Of a DNA stretch of 64,000 nucleotides, positions 1 to 11,881 are shown in pieces (the stretch's first letter is position 1; the number at the start of each line of letters is the position of its first letter). The notes beneath the pieces are model-generated. The model saw nothing but the letters and a program-made list of their open reading frames with translations. It had not been told where the DNA came from and ran no database searches. The translations under genes were made by a program, and so were the position numbers. Source of the stretch: Anaeramoeba flamelloides. Lineage: Eukaryota; Metamonada; Anaeramoebidae. The stretch is from the NCBI GenBank assembly GCA_027625915.1, contig JANTQA010000023.1:3100001-3164000 (forward strand), written 5' to 3'.

Positions 1-180
1 ATCTTGTAATACATTTTAATATTTTTATATAATGCAATTTATTGATCTACGTGTATCTATATTGTGTTATGCGTATTTGTCCATGCACGTATATAATTAA
101 AAAAAAAAAACATATTCAATAATAATTTTACATTCTTTAATTAGTGAAAAAACATTAAATTTCAAACTTTTTAAAATATA

Positions 181-768
181 AGGTATTTCCAAAAAAGTAT
201 GGTATTTTTTTTTACATTTCATGAAAAATCATCTTTGTTAGTGAAGGTATTCATTAATTAACAATACTGAATTAAGTTTAATATTAATTCTCATCGAATC
301 AATGGCTAAGGTATTTATTTTACAAAAATGTATTTGTAGAAAGATTTCCAAAAAATAAAAAAAAAAAAAATAATACTTTTTTTGGTGAAAACAATGTATT
401 ACCAAAGTTAATAAAAAACTGGAAAAATCAAAAGGGCACAAAGGATTTTTTATAATCAAATGTAGTTATATGTTTTATATTCTATTTGAAAATAATTTAG
501 ATTAAACAAGTTATGATAACGGCTTTTTCTTCGATCAAAAAGAAAATAATAAACACCAATTTTCACCCTTAAAAAATATCCGATAAAATCGAGATCAGAA
601 ATTTTAATACCTTTTATTTATGTAATATAATACTAAGAAACAAATTGAATTATTACAAAGAATCAATAAATGGTAGTTAATGATTTTGGATATTTAAATA
701 CTTTTTTGAAGATTGAGTTTAATAGAGATATTTTAAAATAAATTTGCCCCACTTTCCAGGGAATAACT
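181..768 (+). mobile_element. MITE-like element, family 1, copy A (complete)
   Basis: The left end reads AGGTATTTCCAAAAAAGT and the right end, read in reverse, gives a related sequence (TTATTCCCTGGAAAGTGGGG), so this is an element of about 588 bp with imperfect terminal inverted repeats. Its interior is AT-rich with no transposase reading frame. The same ends and interior recur at 11294-11881 and 33405-33982 (reversed) and at 42362-43220. A 73-codon open frame inside it looks accidental. The superfamily is not clear from the ends. Confidence 0.7.
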
Positions 769-1290
769 TACTTTTAAATTCAAATTTTGTTTGAAAGTTA
801 AATATGGAAGAGTTTTATTATATTTCTATATTTTTTATTTTCAATTGATTTAATGGAAGATCTTGTATTTTTTTAGCTAATTGTTAGGAACCATTTTAGT
901 ACGCATATGGGTTTGAAGTTTTTATTTCTGAATAAGAAAACCCTATTATAAAACCTCATAAGCCCATATTTCCTATTAATATATCTTTAATTCTATTTTT
1001 TATTTTGTATTATAAAATAAATTAATTATTGAAAGAATATTTAATGAATTCAAAGTAAATAAAATTTCAAAAAGGATTACCATTGTTTCAGATTAACTAA
1101 TTCTAATTTAATTTATTAAAATTGTTATTTTTTTTTCAAAAGGGAATTTTTTTTTTAAATTATATTTCATATACTATGTTATCAGCCTTTAGAGAAAAAT
1201 TGAAAACAATTGTTGCTTTTTTCCTTATTGGGTTTATTTGACCGGTTCATTTAAAAATAAATACTTGAATAAATATACTATATTGAATCT

Positions 1291-1730
1291 TAGGTATTTC
1301 CAGAAAATCGGGTTAATTTTTTTATACATTTCATAGTTAATACACTTTCTCGTGAATCTATTCTAAATTGGATATACCGAATTAAGTGACATATTTACAC
1401 TAATTGAATCAATATTGAAGGTATTTTTTTTTCAAAATATTTTGATTAATAAATATTTTCAAAAAAATGAAAAAAAAAATAAAACTTTTTTTTGCGTAAT
1501 TAGTTAAATCCAATTTCAATAAAAAACTGGAAAGATAGATCGTAACACAAATAATTTTTTTCAAAAATAAAATATTCTAATAAGTTTTGTACTCTATAAG
1601 AAATTTTGTTGAGATTTTTTTTCCTGCTGAAAAAGATAATTCAGATCAAAAAAATGAAAAAAACAAAAAAATTTTCACCCTGAAAAAGATCAAGATTGGA
1701 AATTTTTATATATTTTATTTATAAATCATT
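1291..1730 (+). mobile_element. MITE-like element, family 1, copy B (partial)
   Basis: Starts with AGGTATTTCCAGAAAATCGG and follows the order of landmarks seen in copy A, including the segment around GAATCAAT with GGTATTTTT and the TTTTCACCCTGAAAAAGATC segment. Similarity fades after about 1730 and the right terminus is not visible, so the copy is truncated or diverged. Same orientation as copy A. Confidence 0.5.
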
Positions 1731-3445
1731 TTCCATCTAAAGTTTTATAGTTTTAATGTGTTAATTGTTTGTGTAAAGTTCTATTTGATGGGTATTAGAA
1801 GAAAAAATATATTTTGGAAATTTAAAATTTTTCAAAATTTCATCCATCATTTTTTCTATTTTTTCTATTTTTCATTGGTACACTCAATTCCTTTCCAATT
1901 TTTCATAAAATCCAAGATTTTTACCTACAAAAATAGAAATGTGTTATTGTAATGTTGTTGAAATAATGAGAATGAATGTAGTAAAATTAGATTGTTTTTT
2001 TTTGGAATTTTCTATGATTTTAAATTGAAGATTAGAAGGGGTTATCATTGTTTTTATAAATTGGTACCTAAAGAATTTGAGTTTTTACTATCTTTATGAA
2101 ATATATATCGATTGTCTTGAATTTTAATTTATAAGCATATCAACAATTCTTTGATGTGAATTATTAATTTGTTTTAATTTGCTCTAAAAAGGTCAATTAT
2201 AAAAAAATAATTAATATTCGAAAAGTTTTTGGATTTTCCCTTAAAAGAAACAAAGTTTATTACAACCACAGGACGATTTAATAAATTAAAATGGATAATT
2301 CTTGGAAAAAATCCAAACTATAATATCTCTTAAAGACAAATTTTAATGGTAAATAATCAATCTGGTTACTACAAAATTGTAAAATATCAATCGAAATTTT
2401 GGATTAGAATATTGATTAGTAACAAACAAAATCAATTATTTTAAAAATTAGAAAGAATTAACCAAGCGATTTTTTTCATTAATTAATTTCACTTATGAAA
2501 AATATATTGAAAATAGAATTTTCTTCATGGGTGGCTAATGTTATATATTCTTTTTGTTTTTTATTTTTCGAATTATTTGTGGAAACCTTGATATTATCAA
2601 TTGAAAAAAAAGATACTTTTGGAAGTTCTAAATATGAAATATTAAATACTGGTGTAATCTTATTTTTATTTCTTTCTTTTGATTTAGAAAAGTAATATAA
2701 AATAAATATTCAAAAAATAATAATTGAACAAAGTGGTTATTAAAGTTAATAATCCAATAATTGTCATTTTAATAATAGTTATAAACTCTGTTTCAGAGTG
2801 ATTTGGGATATAGTGGTCAAATATGATTGTTTATCAATAGTATTAACTTTTAATTTAGCTAAAAACTATGGTTAAGCTAATCATAAATGATCTAAAAATT
2901 GAAATTAAAACCAGAATTTAATTATCTTTCACCAGTAAAATATCTCTATCAATAGAAAAATACTTTCTATACTTTTTGGGACTTCTAGTTAGGAGGCCTG
3001 TAAGATTCCAATATCCAATCTTATTTCAATATTATTATAATTTGAAATACCTTTGAAATTTGTTGTAAAGACCAAAAAGGGTCAAAAAACAATTGATTGA
3101 AAAAAGAAAACATTTGAATTGATTTGAAATATTTAGTTAAAGTTCTCTTAAAGACAAATATGTATTCATTATCAAAAACCTAAAACTTTTTTTATAAAAA
3201 ACGAAAGTGAAAAGTTGTTTAAATTGCAAGTTTTTAAAAGCTGCAATTGAAACAATTTTCAAATGCAAAGTTATTGAATTTTGATCTTGTGATTCTATTT
3301 TCCAAATTTGAAAAAGTGTCTATAATAACAAAAGTGTTTTCAATTAAAAAAAAATGGCCAAAATTAATGCTCGACCTGTAGTGTTTGACATAATTTAAGA
3401 TCATTTTTTTCTTCTTTCAAGATCTCTCCGTTTCTTTTCAGAATT
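1731..3445. other. Non-coding spacer upstream of the prefoldin gene
   Basis: AT-rich sequence with no frame resembling a known protein. The 66-codon open frame near 2495-2695 has biased composition and no recognisable family. The part around 2610-2700 resembles 25525-25615 (shared GTTCTAAATATGAA followed by a T-rich stretch and GATTT(A/G)GAAAAG), so it may belong to an old dispersed repeat. Two AAAGTGT motifs lie at about 3312-3339, roughly 110-130 bp before the prefoldin start. Confidence 0.4.
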
Positions 3446-3931
3446 ATGACAAACAAATCATCATTCGATCTAAATAACCTCAATCCACTCCAATTAAATT
3501 CACTGAAGGAACAGATCAGTACTGAGTACCAAAAATATAGACAATCCTACACACAATTACTTGAAATCAAATCTTTATATTCCAACACCTTGTTTTCCTT
3601 GGAATCATTACAGCCTGAAAATTTGAACCAACCAATTTTGGCCCCTTTAACAGAATCCTTATACTTACCTGGTAAGTTAACAAACGTCAAAAGTGTCTTA
3701 ACAGATATTGGTACAAATTTCTTTGTTGAAAGGAGTGTTGAAGATGCACAAGAATATTTCAAAAGACAAACAAAAATTGTTGAGGAAAAAGCACAAGAAG
3801 TGTTAAAAACTATGAAACAAAACGAAGAAAGTTTAAAGGCAGTTAACACTGTTCTTGAGCGCAAGGTCTACCAACAACAAAGAAAAACTATGCAACAGCA
3901 ACAACAACAACAAAAAGTATTAAAAAAATAA
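3446..3931 (+). CDS. PFDN5: Prefoldin subunit 5 (alpha-class)
   Basis: 161-aa protein of the alpha-class prefoldin family. Prefoldin is a cytosolic hexameric chaperone that hands unfolded actin and tubulin to the CCT chaperonin. The sequence shows the expected plan: an N-terminal coiled coil (about residues 14-53), a central beta-hairpin segment (61-95) containing the family signature ILAPLTESLYLPGKL followed by DIGTNFFVE, and a second coiled coil (97-145). The C-terminus is a short glutamine run encoded by CAA/CAG repeats (about 149-156), which human PFDN5 (about 154 aa) lacks. The start is the first in-frame ATG, and the length agrees with the family. It is a single exon with stop TAA. The nearest gene lies over 2 kb downstream, so there is no operon. 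I am confident in the identity; the subunit number rests on the signature. Confidence 0.93.
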   Translation: MTNKSSFDLNNLNPLQLNSLKEQISTEYQKYRQSYTQLLEIKSLYSNTLFSLESLQPENLNQPILAPLTESLYLPGKLTNVKSVLTDIGTNFFVERSVEDAQEYFKRQTKIVEEKAQEVLKTMKQNEESLKAVNTVLERKVYQQQRKTMQQQQQQQKVLKK

Positions 3932-6011
3932 ACAAAAAATTTTCAAAAAGAAAACCAAATCAAAAAAAAACCAAGTATTTAATTTCTTTTAATTCACACA
4001 CTTTTTTCGGCTTATTTCTTCTTTTCCTTTTACATTCTTTTTTGTTTTTTTTTGAATTTTAAATAAAAACAAAAACACAAACCGAAAAACTCTTTTTATT
4101 TTTTTCAAGGATATTTTTTTGGTTGCTTTTTTTCTTTTTTGTTTCATTTTTCCTTTTTTTTTTCCTTTTTCTCCTTCTTGAAAACTATTTCACAATTTGA
4201 GGTGTTTGTTTTTTTTAACACTTCCAAAAGATCTTCTAAGCTCAATTTCTTTTTTTTTTTAATCTTGGATCGTAAATAATAAAATTAGAATGCCTATAAA
4301 CAGAACAAATTCAACCAATTTTCACCATTGTGGATCAAAAAATGAAACAAGGAAAAAAAGTGAAGAACATTGTTAATTAGTAACTTTATTAGAAACTAAA
4401 AACAAATCCTAAAATCAATAAAAAAAAGAAATAAATTAACTTCAAAGAATAAATCCATTCTATTATCATCAATCAAATCAACAAACACACGTTGGATCTC
4501 TTTTTACTTAAAATCATATTTGTTGGTTTTGGAGATCTCAAAAAACTCAATTTTTTTTGATCTTTTTAACTAAAAGATTAATCATTCAAAAAAAAATTTC
4601 ATACCAAAGGAATAGTATTTAAAAAAAACTGTTATTGTTTTGAATCCTCCATTTTGTTGTTAGTTTTTTCTTTTATTAATAGATCTTACTTTTCCTTTTC
4701 ATGTTCTATTAAAAAATGTGTAGAACTTTTTTTCATTAATTGCGATATTAAACTTTTGTCTCAAAGTCCAAGAAGGAACTTTTTAAGATGTCTAGAAATA
4801 TCAATTCATATTGGTTTTAAGAAAGCCTATTGGTTTTTTTTCAACTAATAATTTGTTTTCTATTTGCTAACTTGATTGAAAAATTTTTATTTATTAATTG
4901 GAAAATATAAGTAAAGAAGTGAAAAAAATACCCGACATGAAAATACCCATGAGACAACTTTTTCCTTGTTTAATTATTAGGGAAATTAATATGTTATTTC
5001 TTATATTTAAAATCAAATCCTTTTTTTAAGAATCAAACTTTTAAAATTATAGCTCACCAACTTATGAGAATGATGATTAATCAAATTACACTTGTTCAAA
5101 ACATCATTCAATCAATCAAAAACCAAGAATAAAAATTATAATATTCCAAACTCTAACATACCTCTTTTAAAAACTCAATTTTTTATCAAAAAAAGTTGAT
5201 CTACTTATCCTATCAAACAATTACCCGAGTATTCAAGAGATACCCCATTTTAATGAAGTTTAGGTGGGTTTATTACGAATTTCATAAAAAAATTTGTTAT
5301 TTATAAAAAGGATTTGATCGAAAATAAAAGAAATTACATCAGAATTTTACTTATGTTCACAATTAAAAATCGTGTCTGGGATTATTTTCATCTCACAATA
5401 TTTTTTCCCTGCTATGCAATTTTTTTATTAATGCTTTTTCTGTGATCGATTTGTTATTAAAAAAGTGTTGAAAAATGGAATTATTTTTGAGTTATCCAAA
5501 ACAACCAAGCGAATTTCAACAAATTACGAAATGATAGAGCAACCAAAGAAAATCACTTTATAAAAGATATTTTAACAAAACTATTCTTTTTGAGGCAAAC
5601 ATGTGGTAATTTTGTCAAATCACCTCTACTCAACAATAAAAAAAAAAAGAAACAAGTCTTTTTTTTGATCCTTAGTTTGATTCTAAATCATTTATTTTTT
5701 GTTATTCAATAGATCTTTCGATTCATTTCCAGGCTCTATTAAGATTCACAATTAGAAACCAATTTGAACTTATTGTTCTTGTTTCACTTTTTTCCCAAAG
5801 GCTAGTATTATTTAATTTTTACAGTATTGTAAATGTATTCATACATCACTCAATCTCATTCAAGACAAACAAACAGAAAAACAGAGTTTAATGCGAACAA
5901 AACTGGTTTTTCTCTGTTGGGTATTTGGCGAAACCCCAAAACCAAAATGAATACTTGTGAAAAAAAAGATTTGTTTCATTTTTTTTAATAGCACGTCACT
6001 TTATTTAAACA
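3932..6011. other. Non-coding spacer between PFDN5 and TRNT1 genes
   Basis: Begins with a T-rich stretch that is probably the prefoldin 3' untranslated region (several AATAAA-like hexamers at about 4060-4450). No protein-like frame is seen; the 64-codon frame at 4654-4848 is F/S/N-rich and matches nothing I recognise. The motif GTCACTTT at about 5995-6001 lies just upstream of the TRNT1 start. No inverted-repeat element was recognised here. Confidence 0.4.
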
Positions 6012-7538
6012 ATGACAAAAAGGAGCCAACCAACACAATTACCAAATCTAGAAAATACAAACGTGACCATTTCTCTCACAAGTTTTGAAGAAAAACTCTT
6101 TAATCGTTTATTAACTGTTTGCAAACACTACTCATTGGAAACTACAATTCGTGTCGCAGGAGGATGGGTCAGGGACAAATTACTTGGAAAGGAATCTAAT
6201 GATATTGATTTAGCACTTAACGACATGCAAGGATCAACATTTGGGAAATATGTTAATCGGTATCAAACAGAGGTTTTAAAAGAAAAAGAATCTACGATGG
6301 CAATTATCAAATCAAACCCAAATTTGTCCAAGCATTTAGAAACTACAAGAATGAAAATATTTGGCCAGTGGATCGATTTTGCAAATTTACGTAGTGACGA
6401 TTTTGCAAAAGAAGAAGTTGAAGAAATGGAAAAATTAAAAGAGAAAGAAAAAGAAAAAGAAAGTGAAGACGAAAAAGTAAAAGGTCTTTTAAATAACAAG
6501 GAGAAAAAGCTTGCGATTAACACTAAGGGCAAAAAAATCAATTTCGGAGATCCGACAACTGATGCTCACCGAAGAGATCTGACAATCAATGCCTTATTTT
6601 ATAATATCCATAGCAAATCGGTTGAAGACTTTACGGGCTATGGCCTCAGTGATTTAAAAAAACGCATCATTCGAACGCCATTGCCACCATTGGAAACGTT
6701 TGGTGATGATCCGTTGCGTATTCTAAGGTTGATCAAGTATTCTACCCGATATGGTTTCCAAATCCATCAAGAAACAGCCAAAAGTGTTCGTAATGAAAAA
6801 TTGCTCCATGCTTTAAGAACTAACATTTCAAAGGAAAGGATATATAGCGAATTGCAATCGATACTATCGGGCGAGAGTGCGCTGAAAGGATTTAAAAAAA
6901 TGTGTAAATTGAACATTTATTCGGCCGTTTTTTATCATCCAGATTATTACCAAGAGAGTTTTCCTCAAACTGCTTTGAATAATCTCAAGAAATTAAAAAC
7001 TTACTTAAGTGACGTTCCCAAGATTAGAACACCCACTATAATCTTGGGCTGTTTATTATTGCCATACTGCAAATTTGTTCTGAAGAAGAAAAAAAATAAT
7101 ATCCAAATGTCAAATGTAATTCTTTTTCAAAATCTATGTTTTCCAAAAAAATTATCTTCACAAGTCGGCTTGTTGCACCGAGGAATTAACCATTTTATTC
7201 AGATATTGCCAACAATTGACGAGATTAGTCGTTCAGATTTAGGGCTAATTTTAAGAACTTATAAAGAATCCTGGCTTGATATAATCATCTTATCAAAAAT
7301 ATATTCTCCAAATTCTGGCAATTTCAACAAAATCACACAGAAGGTTAATGATTACCAATTAAACGAGGCTTGGAATGTAAGGCCGTTATTAAATGGTGGG
7401 GATATTAAAAGAATCTTACAAGTCAAAAAGGGTGCGTTAATTGGCAAGGCAATACAAGCCGCTTTCAAACACCAATTAGACTTCCCTAATCTGCAGAAAA
7501 AGGATCTCGAAGAATTTATTTCCAATAGCTTTAAATAA
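6012..7538 (+). CDS. TRNT1: CCA-adding tRNA nucleotidyltransferase (class II)
   Basis: 508-aa enzyme that adds or repairs the 3' CCA end of tRNAs, using CTP and ATP. Eukaryotes usually supply nucleus, cytosol and mitochondrion-type organelles from one such gene. Catalytic motif A is RVAGGWVRDKLLG (47-59), followed by the metal-binding pair D64 and D66 in NDIDLAL. The region RRDLTINALFYN (187-198) and the motif DDPLRILRLIKYSTRYGF (232-249), which contains the nucleotide-selecting residues, are intact. The more variable C-terminal tRNA-binding body runs from about 260 to 508. A lysine/glutamate-rich insert (about 132-178) interrupts the link between the NLR strand and the INFGDP segment, where most homologues have only a short loop. 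No clear organelle presequence precedes the catalytic core. Single exon, ATG start, TAA stop. All expected catalytic residues are present. Confidence 0.95.
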   Translation: MTKRSQPTQLPNLENTNVTISLTSFEEKLFNRLLTVCKHYSLETTIRVAGGWVRDKLLGKESNDIDLALNDMQGSTFGKYVNRYQTEVLKEKESTMAIIKSNPNLSKHLETTRMKIFGQWIDFANLRSDDFAKEEVEEMEKLKEKEKEKESEDEKVKGLLNNKEKKLAINTKGKKINFGDPTTDAHRRDLTINALFYNIHSKSVEDFTGYGLSDLKKRIIRTPLPPLETFGDDPLRILRLIKYSTRYGFQIHQETAKSVRNEKLLHALRTNISKERIYSELQSILSGESALKGFKKMCKLNIYSAVFYHPDYYQESFPQTALNNLKKLKTYLSDVPKIRTPTIILGCLLLPYCKFVLKKKKNNIQMSNVILFQNLCFPKKLSSQVGLLHRGINHFIQILPTIDEISRSDLGLILRTYKESWLDIIILSKIYSPNSGNFNKITQKVNDYQLNEAWNVRPLLNGGDIKRILQVKKGALIGKAIQAAFKHQLDFPNLQKKDLEEFISNSFK

Positions 7539-8110
7539 TAATAAAGATTCTAAATTCATTTAAATTTTATTCGAGAATTCTTTTTTTTTTTTATAGATTA
7601 AGGTTATAATACTATTCTAATACATTTGATTTTTTTTTTTTTTTTTGTACATAAACTATTTTTCAGTCAAAAGAGTCCATTTTTATTGAAGAAATAAAAC
7701 AAATTCGATAATTTTTATCCATATATTCTTCTCAAAATAAATTTTCAATTTGTAGATCAGAATCATTTTTTTAATTAATTCAAATTATTTTATTTTTGCT
7801 TTTTCAAATTTTTGTTTTTCTTTTGTTTTTTTTCAAATTTCATCAAAATTTTTTTTTTAATTTTTTTTATTTTTATTTAGAAAGCAGAAAAAAAAAATGA
7901 GTTTTGAAAATACCAATAAACTTTAAGATATTTGAGACGATGTAATGTCTTTGAAAATTCATTTAATTATAAGTAAAAAATTTTCGTTTTCAACTTTTTT
8001 ATAAATGAAATTTAAGTAATAAAAAAAAATTGGTAATGTTCAATTTGAAAAATTGTGATTCATTTTATAAGTTTTTCGTTTTCTTTTTTTCTTTAATTTT
8101 TGAAATAGCA

Positions 8111-8114
<4 letters not shown>

Positions 8115-8142
<28 letters not shown>
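8115..8142. repeat. (TA)n microsatellite
   Basis: About 14 uninterrupted TA units. Similar tracts occur at 46579-46602 and 49040-49090. Confidence 0.95.
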
Positions 8143-8145
<3 letters not shown>

Positions 8146-8267
8146 ATTTAAAAGTCAATTATTACAGAGATTAAAAAATTAGTTGTTCTTAAATACTAAA
8201 GAAAATATCTTTTTTTCCGATTTATTATTTCAAGCAAGTGGTATTTTTTAATGGTATTAAGTTTTTA

Positions 8268-8489
8268 GTTTCAATTTTCAACCCTAAAAAATATCAGATA
8301 ATATTAAGATCAGTAAATTTAATATCTTTTATATATGTAATACAATAATAAGAAACAAATTGAATTATTATCCAGTATCAATAAATGGTGGTTAATGATT
8401 TTGGATATTTAAATACTATTTTGAAGATGGATTTAAGACAACTATTTTAAAAGAAATTTGATCCACTTTCTTGGAAATACCATAGCTTT
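8268..8489 (+). mobile_element. MITE-like element, family 1, copy C (right half only)
   Basis: From TTTCAACCCTAAAAAATATC through GAATTATTATCCAGTATCAA to the terminus CACTTTCTTGGAAATACC, this matches the right half of copy A (about 550-768) almost block by block. The left terminus is missing, so it is a truncated copy. Confidence 0.6.
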
Positions 8490-10405
8490 TTTATGGATAT
8501 ATCTAGTCTGTAAAATATATTCTATTTTGGGTGACGAGTTGATGTCTTGTACTAAAATGTTACTAAAATACAATTTGTTAAACGTTCCAGAAATGAGAAC
8601 CTTTATGAAAACAAATACTTAACCTCAAAATATATTTATTTTATAAGTTCACATTTAAATTAACTTCTAATTTCTAACTTAATAAATATGTTTTATTTGC
8701 TGGTTAATTGGCTATATACTTATAATACTTTAATAAAGTATATTATTTTGATGAATTTGATATTTTAAGCATGGCCCAAATAATCTATATATTATAACCA
8801 TCAACTAACATCTTGAAAACAAAAATCTTATAACTATTATGATTGTTTTAATATATATATATTAACAGTTTTATCAAACATGTTTAACTTTTTATTATTT
8901 TAAAATATTTCAAATTTTGAGATAATTTTTTTTAAAACAATAAAATCTTTAAAAAAAAAAATAAAATTAAAAAAGATTGGATTCTAATTGGTTGAGGAAC
9001 GGTTCATATTTTAAGTTTTATAGGGGTTGAAATATACTAAGTGAACATCTAAAAATGATTTTCAAGAATGTAAAATTTATATTCAGCCAAAATATCAGAA
9101 ATTATATGTTTCTTGAGTATATTGTTCTCTTGGATTATAAATATTTTCTGTTTAATAGTCATTAATTCAATTTTTTTGATGTGAATTCTTCACTTTAAAG
9201 AATAATAAGCGACTATATTTTATAAAATATAAAATTTTCGCTTTTTTTTTTTTTTTTTTTTGGTAAATTTTTGATCTAAGTAATAACATTTTTTTACAAA
9301 CCAAAATTTAAATCTACAATGAAATTAAAAAAATAATCCAAAAGTAACTACCATTGGGCACTTCATTTTATATTTGATCATTGCCCAGTTTAATAAATGG
9401 GTGCAAATAAACTTAAAAATCATCTTGAAGTGATTTTCAGTAATAATTATAGAAAATGTCTTCCAAACTTGTCTTAGAATACTTAGAAAAAATCTGAATG
9501 GTTTTAATCTAAATTCTTTTCCCTAAAATCGAAAAAAAAAAACAAAAAATGAGAAAATTTTATTATATACCAAATTATAATCAATTAAATGTTAGTTATT
9601 TGTCTTTTATCAATGTTTCACTATGCTTAAAAATCATAAAATATGGATGGTCAGTCTGGAAATTGTAAAAAAAATATTATCTACTAAATTTAAAGAAAAA
9701 TTCAAAAAAAAATGTATTGTACCTTGAAATTGAAAAGCCGAATATAAATCTGATTCCTGTAAGACCAAACTTATTTTTAATTCTATTTTCATAAATGAAT
9801 TGTCGTTCTTAAAAGTAAGAACCATTTTACTCATTTTTGAAAAGTTCAAAATACAATATATTTCTGAATTATTTCAAAAAAAAAATTATTTACTTTGAAA
9901 GAAGAAAGAAATCAAATTATCTGTAAACTGGGTGGCGGAGAATATACTTTAGCAATGAAACTACTAAGTTCTAAAATAACTTTGGATAAAAAATCTACTT
10001 TTTTTTCAAAAAAAATATCATAATTATTAAAAACTTGATAAAAATATAATTTATTGATTCAAAGAACAGTTTGGAATTAATTTTTTCTTATTGTTGATCA
10101 AAAATAACACACACAAAAAAAAAAAATAAATCAATAAATTAAAAATTCTCCGAAAATACTTTTTTAAAACCTGTGAAAATTCAACTTACTGTCTCAAGAA
10201 ATACCTTTTAATTTGATTATGTTTAATTAATAATTAATATGCACAATCTTAATTATTTCACCGAGTTAGTAATAACCCAAAGATTGAAAGTGTTAATAGT
10301 TTTTATTATTATTTCTCAATTTTTAAAAGATTTTCAAACAAATAAATGAATTTAAATTAATAATACATTATTTAAAAGTCTACGAAAAAAATTTAAATTG
10401 AACAA

Positions 10406-10770
10406 AAAGATTTTTCTATTCTTATTTTCAATATTCCACAAATTCCGAAATAAGAGTTATTATTCCAAAAAAAAATAATAATAAATGAGATCTTATTCAA
10501 TTTTTTTAAACATTAAAAAAAAATTTAAAGATTCATTGGAGCACTTAAAAATATTGTTCAAAAATGGTAAATTTTTAAAGATCAGTAAATATTGATATTT
10601 TTTTTAATTTTTTTTGGAATAATAATTTTTAAGTTGTTCATGAGTCTTTAATTTTTTTTTTTTGATATTTCAAAATTTTGAATAATAGCTCAGTTATTAA
10701 AAATTATTTTTAGTATAATAACACTTATTTCCGAATTTTTGAAAATGGAAAATAAGAATTGAAAAATCAA
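10406..10770. repeat. Long imperfect palindrome (foldback element)
   Basis: The left part (GATTTTTCTATTCTTATTTT, then AATTCCGAAATAAG) reappears reversed at the right part (CTTATTTCCGAATTT, then GGAAAATAAGAATTG) with nearly the same spacing. A second inner pair (AAAGATTCATTGGAGCACTT and the reverse of AAGTTGTTCATGAGTCTTT) continues the symmetry toward the centre. The whole 365 bp could fold into one hairpin. No reading frame is present. Confidence 0.7.
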
Positions 10771-11293
10771 TTGTGTTTTATTTAAAAGATTATGGTAGCT
10801 TTGGAGTGGCTGTGGAATAAATAATACCACAAATAGATATTCTCAAATTTCGGATTTTAATAATAAAAGTTCAGTGTTTATACTCTGGATTACTGAAAAG
10901 GACTATTGTTCAACTCTTTAAAATATTCAAAAAATTTGATAAATATTTTTGAAGAAAATGAATGATTATTTTTTTTTAGATCTTCAAGTATACAATATTT
11001 GATTTATTTTTTGTAGTTTTAAAATAAGATTAAATATTTGTTGGTTATTTGTACTTACAAAATCTTAGAAATTACTCAAAGCAAGATTTCTTCAAAATAA
11101 AAATGATTTGGAAATTTTTCTTTTTTCTGAGTTGATCTAATAATCCTAACCCAAAAGGGTCTAATCTTTTTACTGAAAAGATTAATTCGGAAAAAATGAA
11201 ATATTTTAAAAATGATATCTTATTTCTCTAAAGTTGATTAATAAGCTTTAATTATTGTATTATAACCATACGTTGTATTAATAATTGCTTTAA

Positions 11294-11881
11294 ACTATTT
11301 CCAAGAAAGTGTGGGCAAATTTATTTTAAATATTATTATTAAACATAACCTTCAAAAAAAGTATTTAAATATATAATATCATTTAATATCAGTGATTTAT
11401 TCTGAATAATAATAAATTTTATTTCTTATTATTGTATTGCATAAATAAAATTTATTAATTTTTCTGAGCTCTTGATTTTATCTGATATTTTTCAGGTGTG
11501 AAAATTGGTGTTTATTATTTTCTTTTTGATCTAAAAAATCGTTTACATGACTTGTATAATCTCAAGAAAATTTACAATATAATTAAAAACGTATAATTCC
11601 ATTTTATTATTAGAAAAATCATTTGTACCCTTTACGTTATTTCTGGTTTTTTTATTGATATTGGGTGTACATTACTTTAATCAAAAAAAGTGTTATTTTT
11701 TTTTTCATTTTTTGGGAATATTTCAACTAACATATGTTGAATTAAATACATTAGTAGTTGGTTCAATCGGTTTAAATATTTAATTTAATTTGATATAATC
11801 AATTAATGAATATCATCACTCACAAAGATTATTTTTTTTGAAATGTAAAAAAAAAATTACCCCACTTTTTTGGAAATACCT
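11294..11881 (-). mobile_element. MITE-like element, family 1, copy D (complete)
   Basis: Left end CTATTTCCAAGAAAGTGTGG and right end CCCCACTTTTTTGGAAATACC form imperfect terminal inverted repeats, with a total length of about 588 bp like copy A. The interior, read on the minus strand, follows copy A, including the TTTTCACACCTGAAAAATATC segment near 11490-11515. No transposase frame, so non-autonomous. Confidence 0.72.

Larger units (their letters stand above)
7539..10405. other. Non-coding spacer downstream of TRNT1
   Basis: AT-rich DNA with long A and T runs. It contains a (TA)n microsatellite, a partial family 1 MITE (both listed separately) and a 20-nt T run near 9242. The 71-codon frame on the minus strand at 9634-9849 shows no protein-like character. 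I see no gene. Confidence 0.4.

Noticed and set aside
238-459. 73-codon minus-strand frame
   Set aside because: Inside a family 1 MITE; F/I/N/K composition expected by chance in AT-rich DNA.
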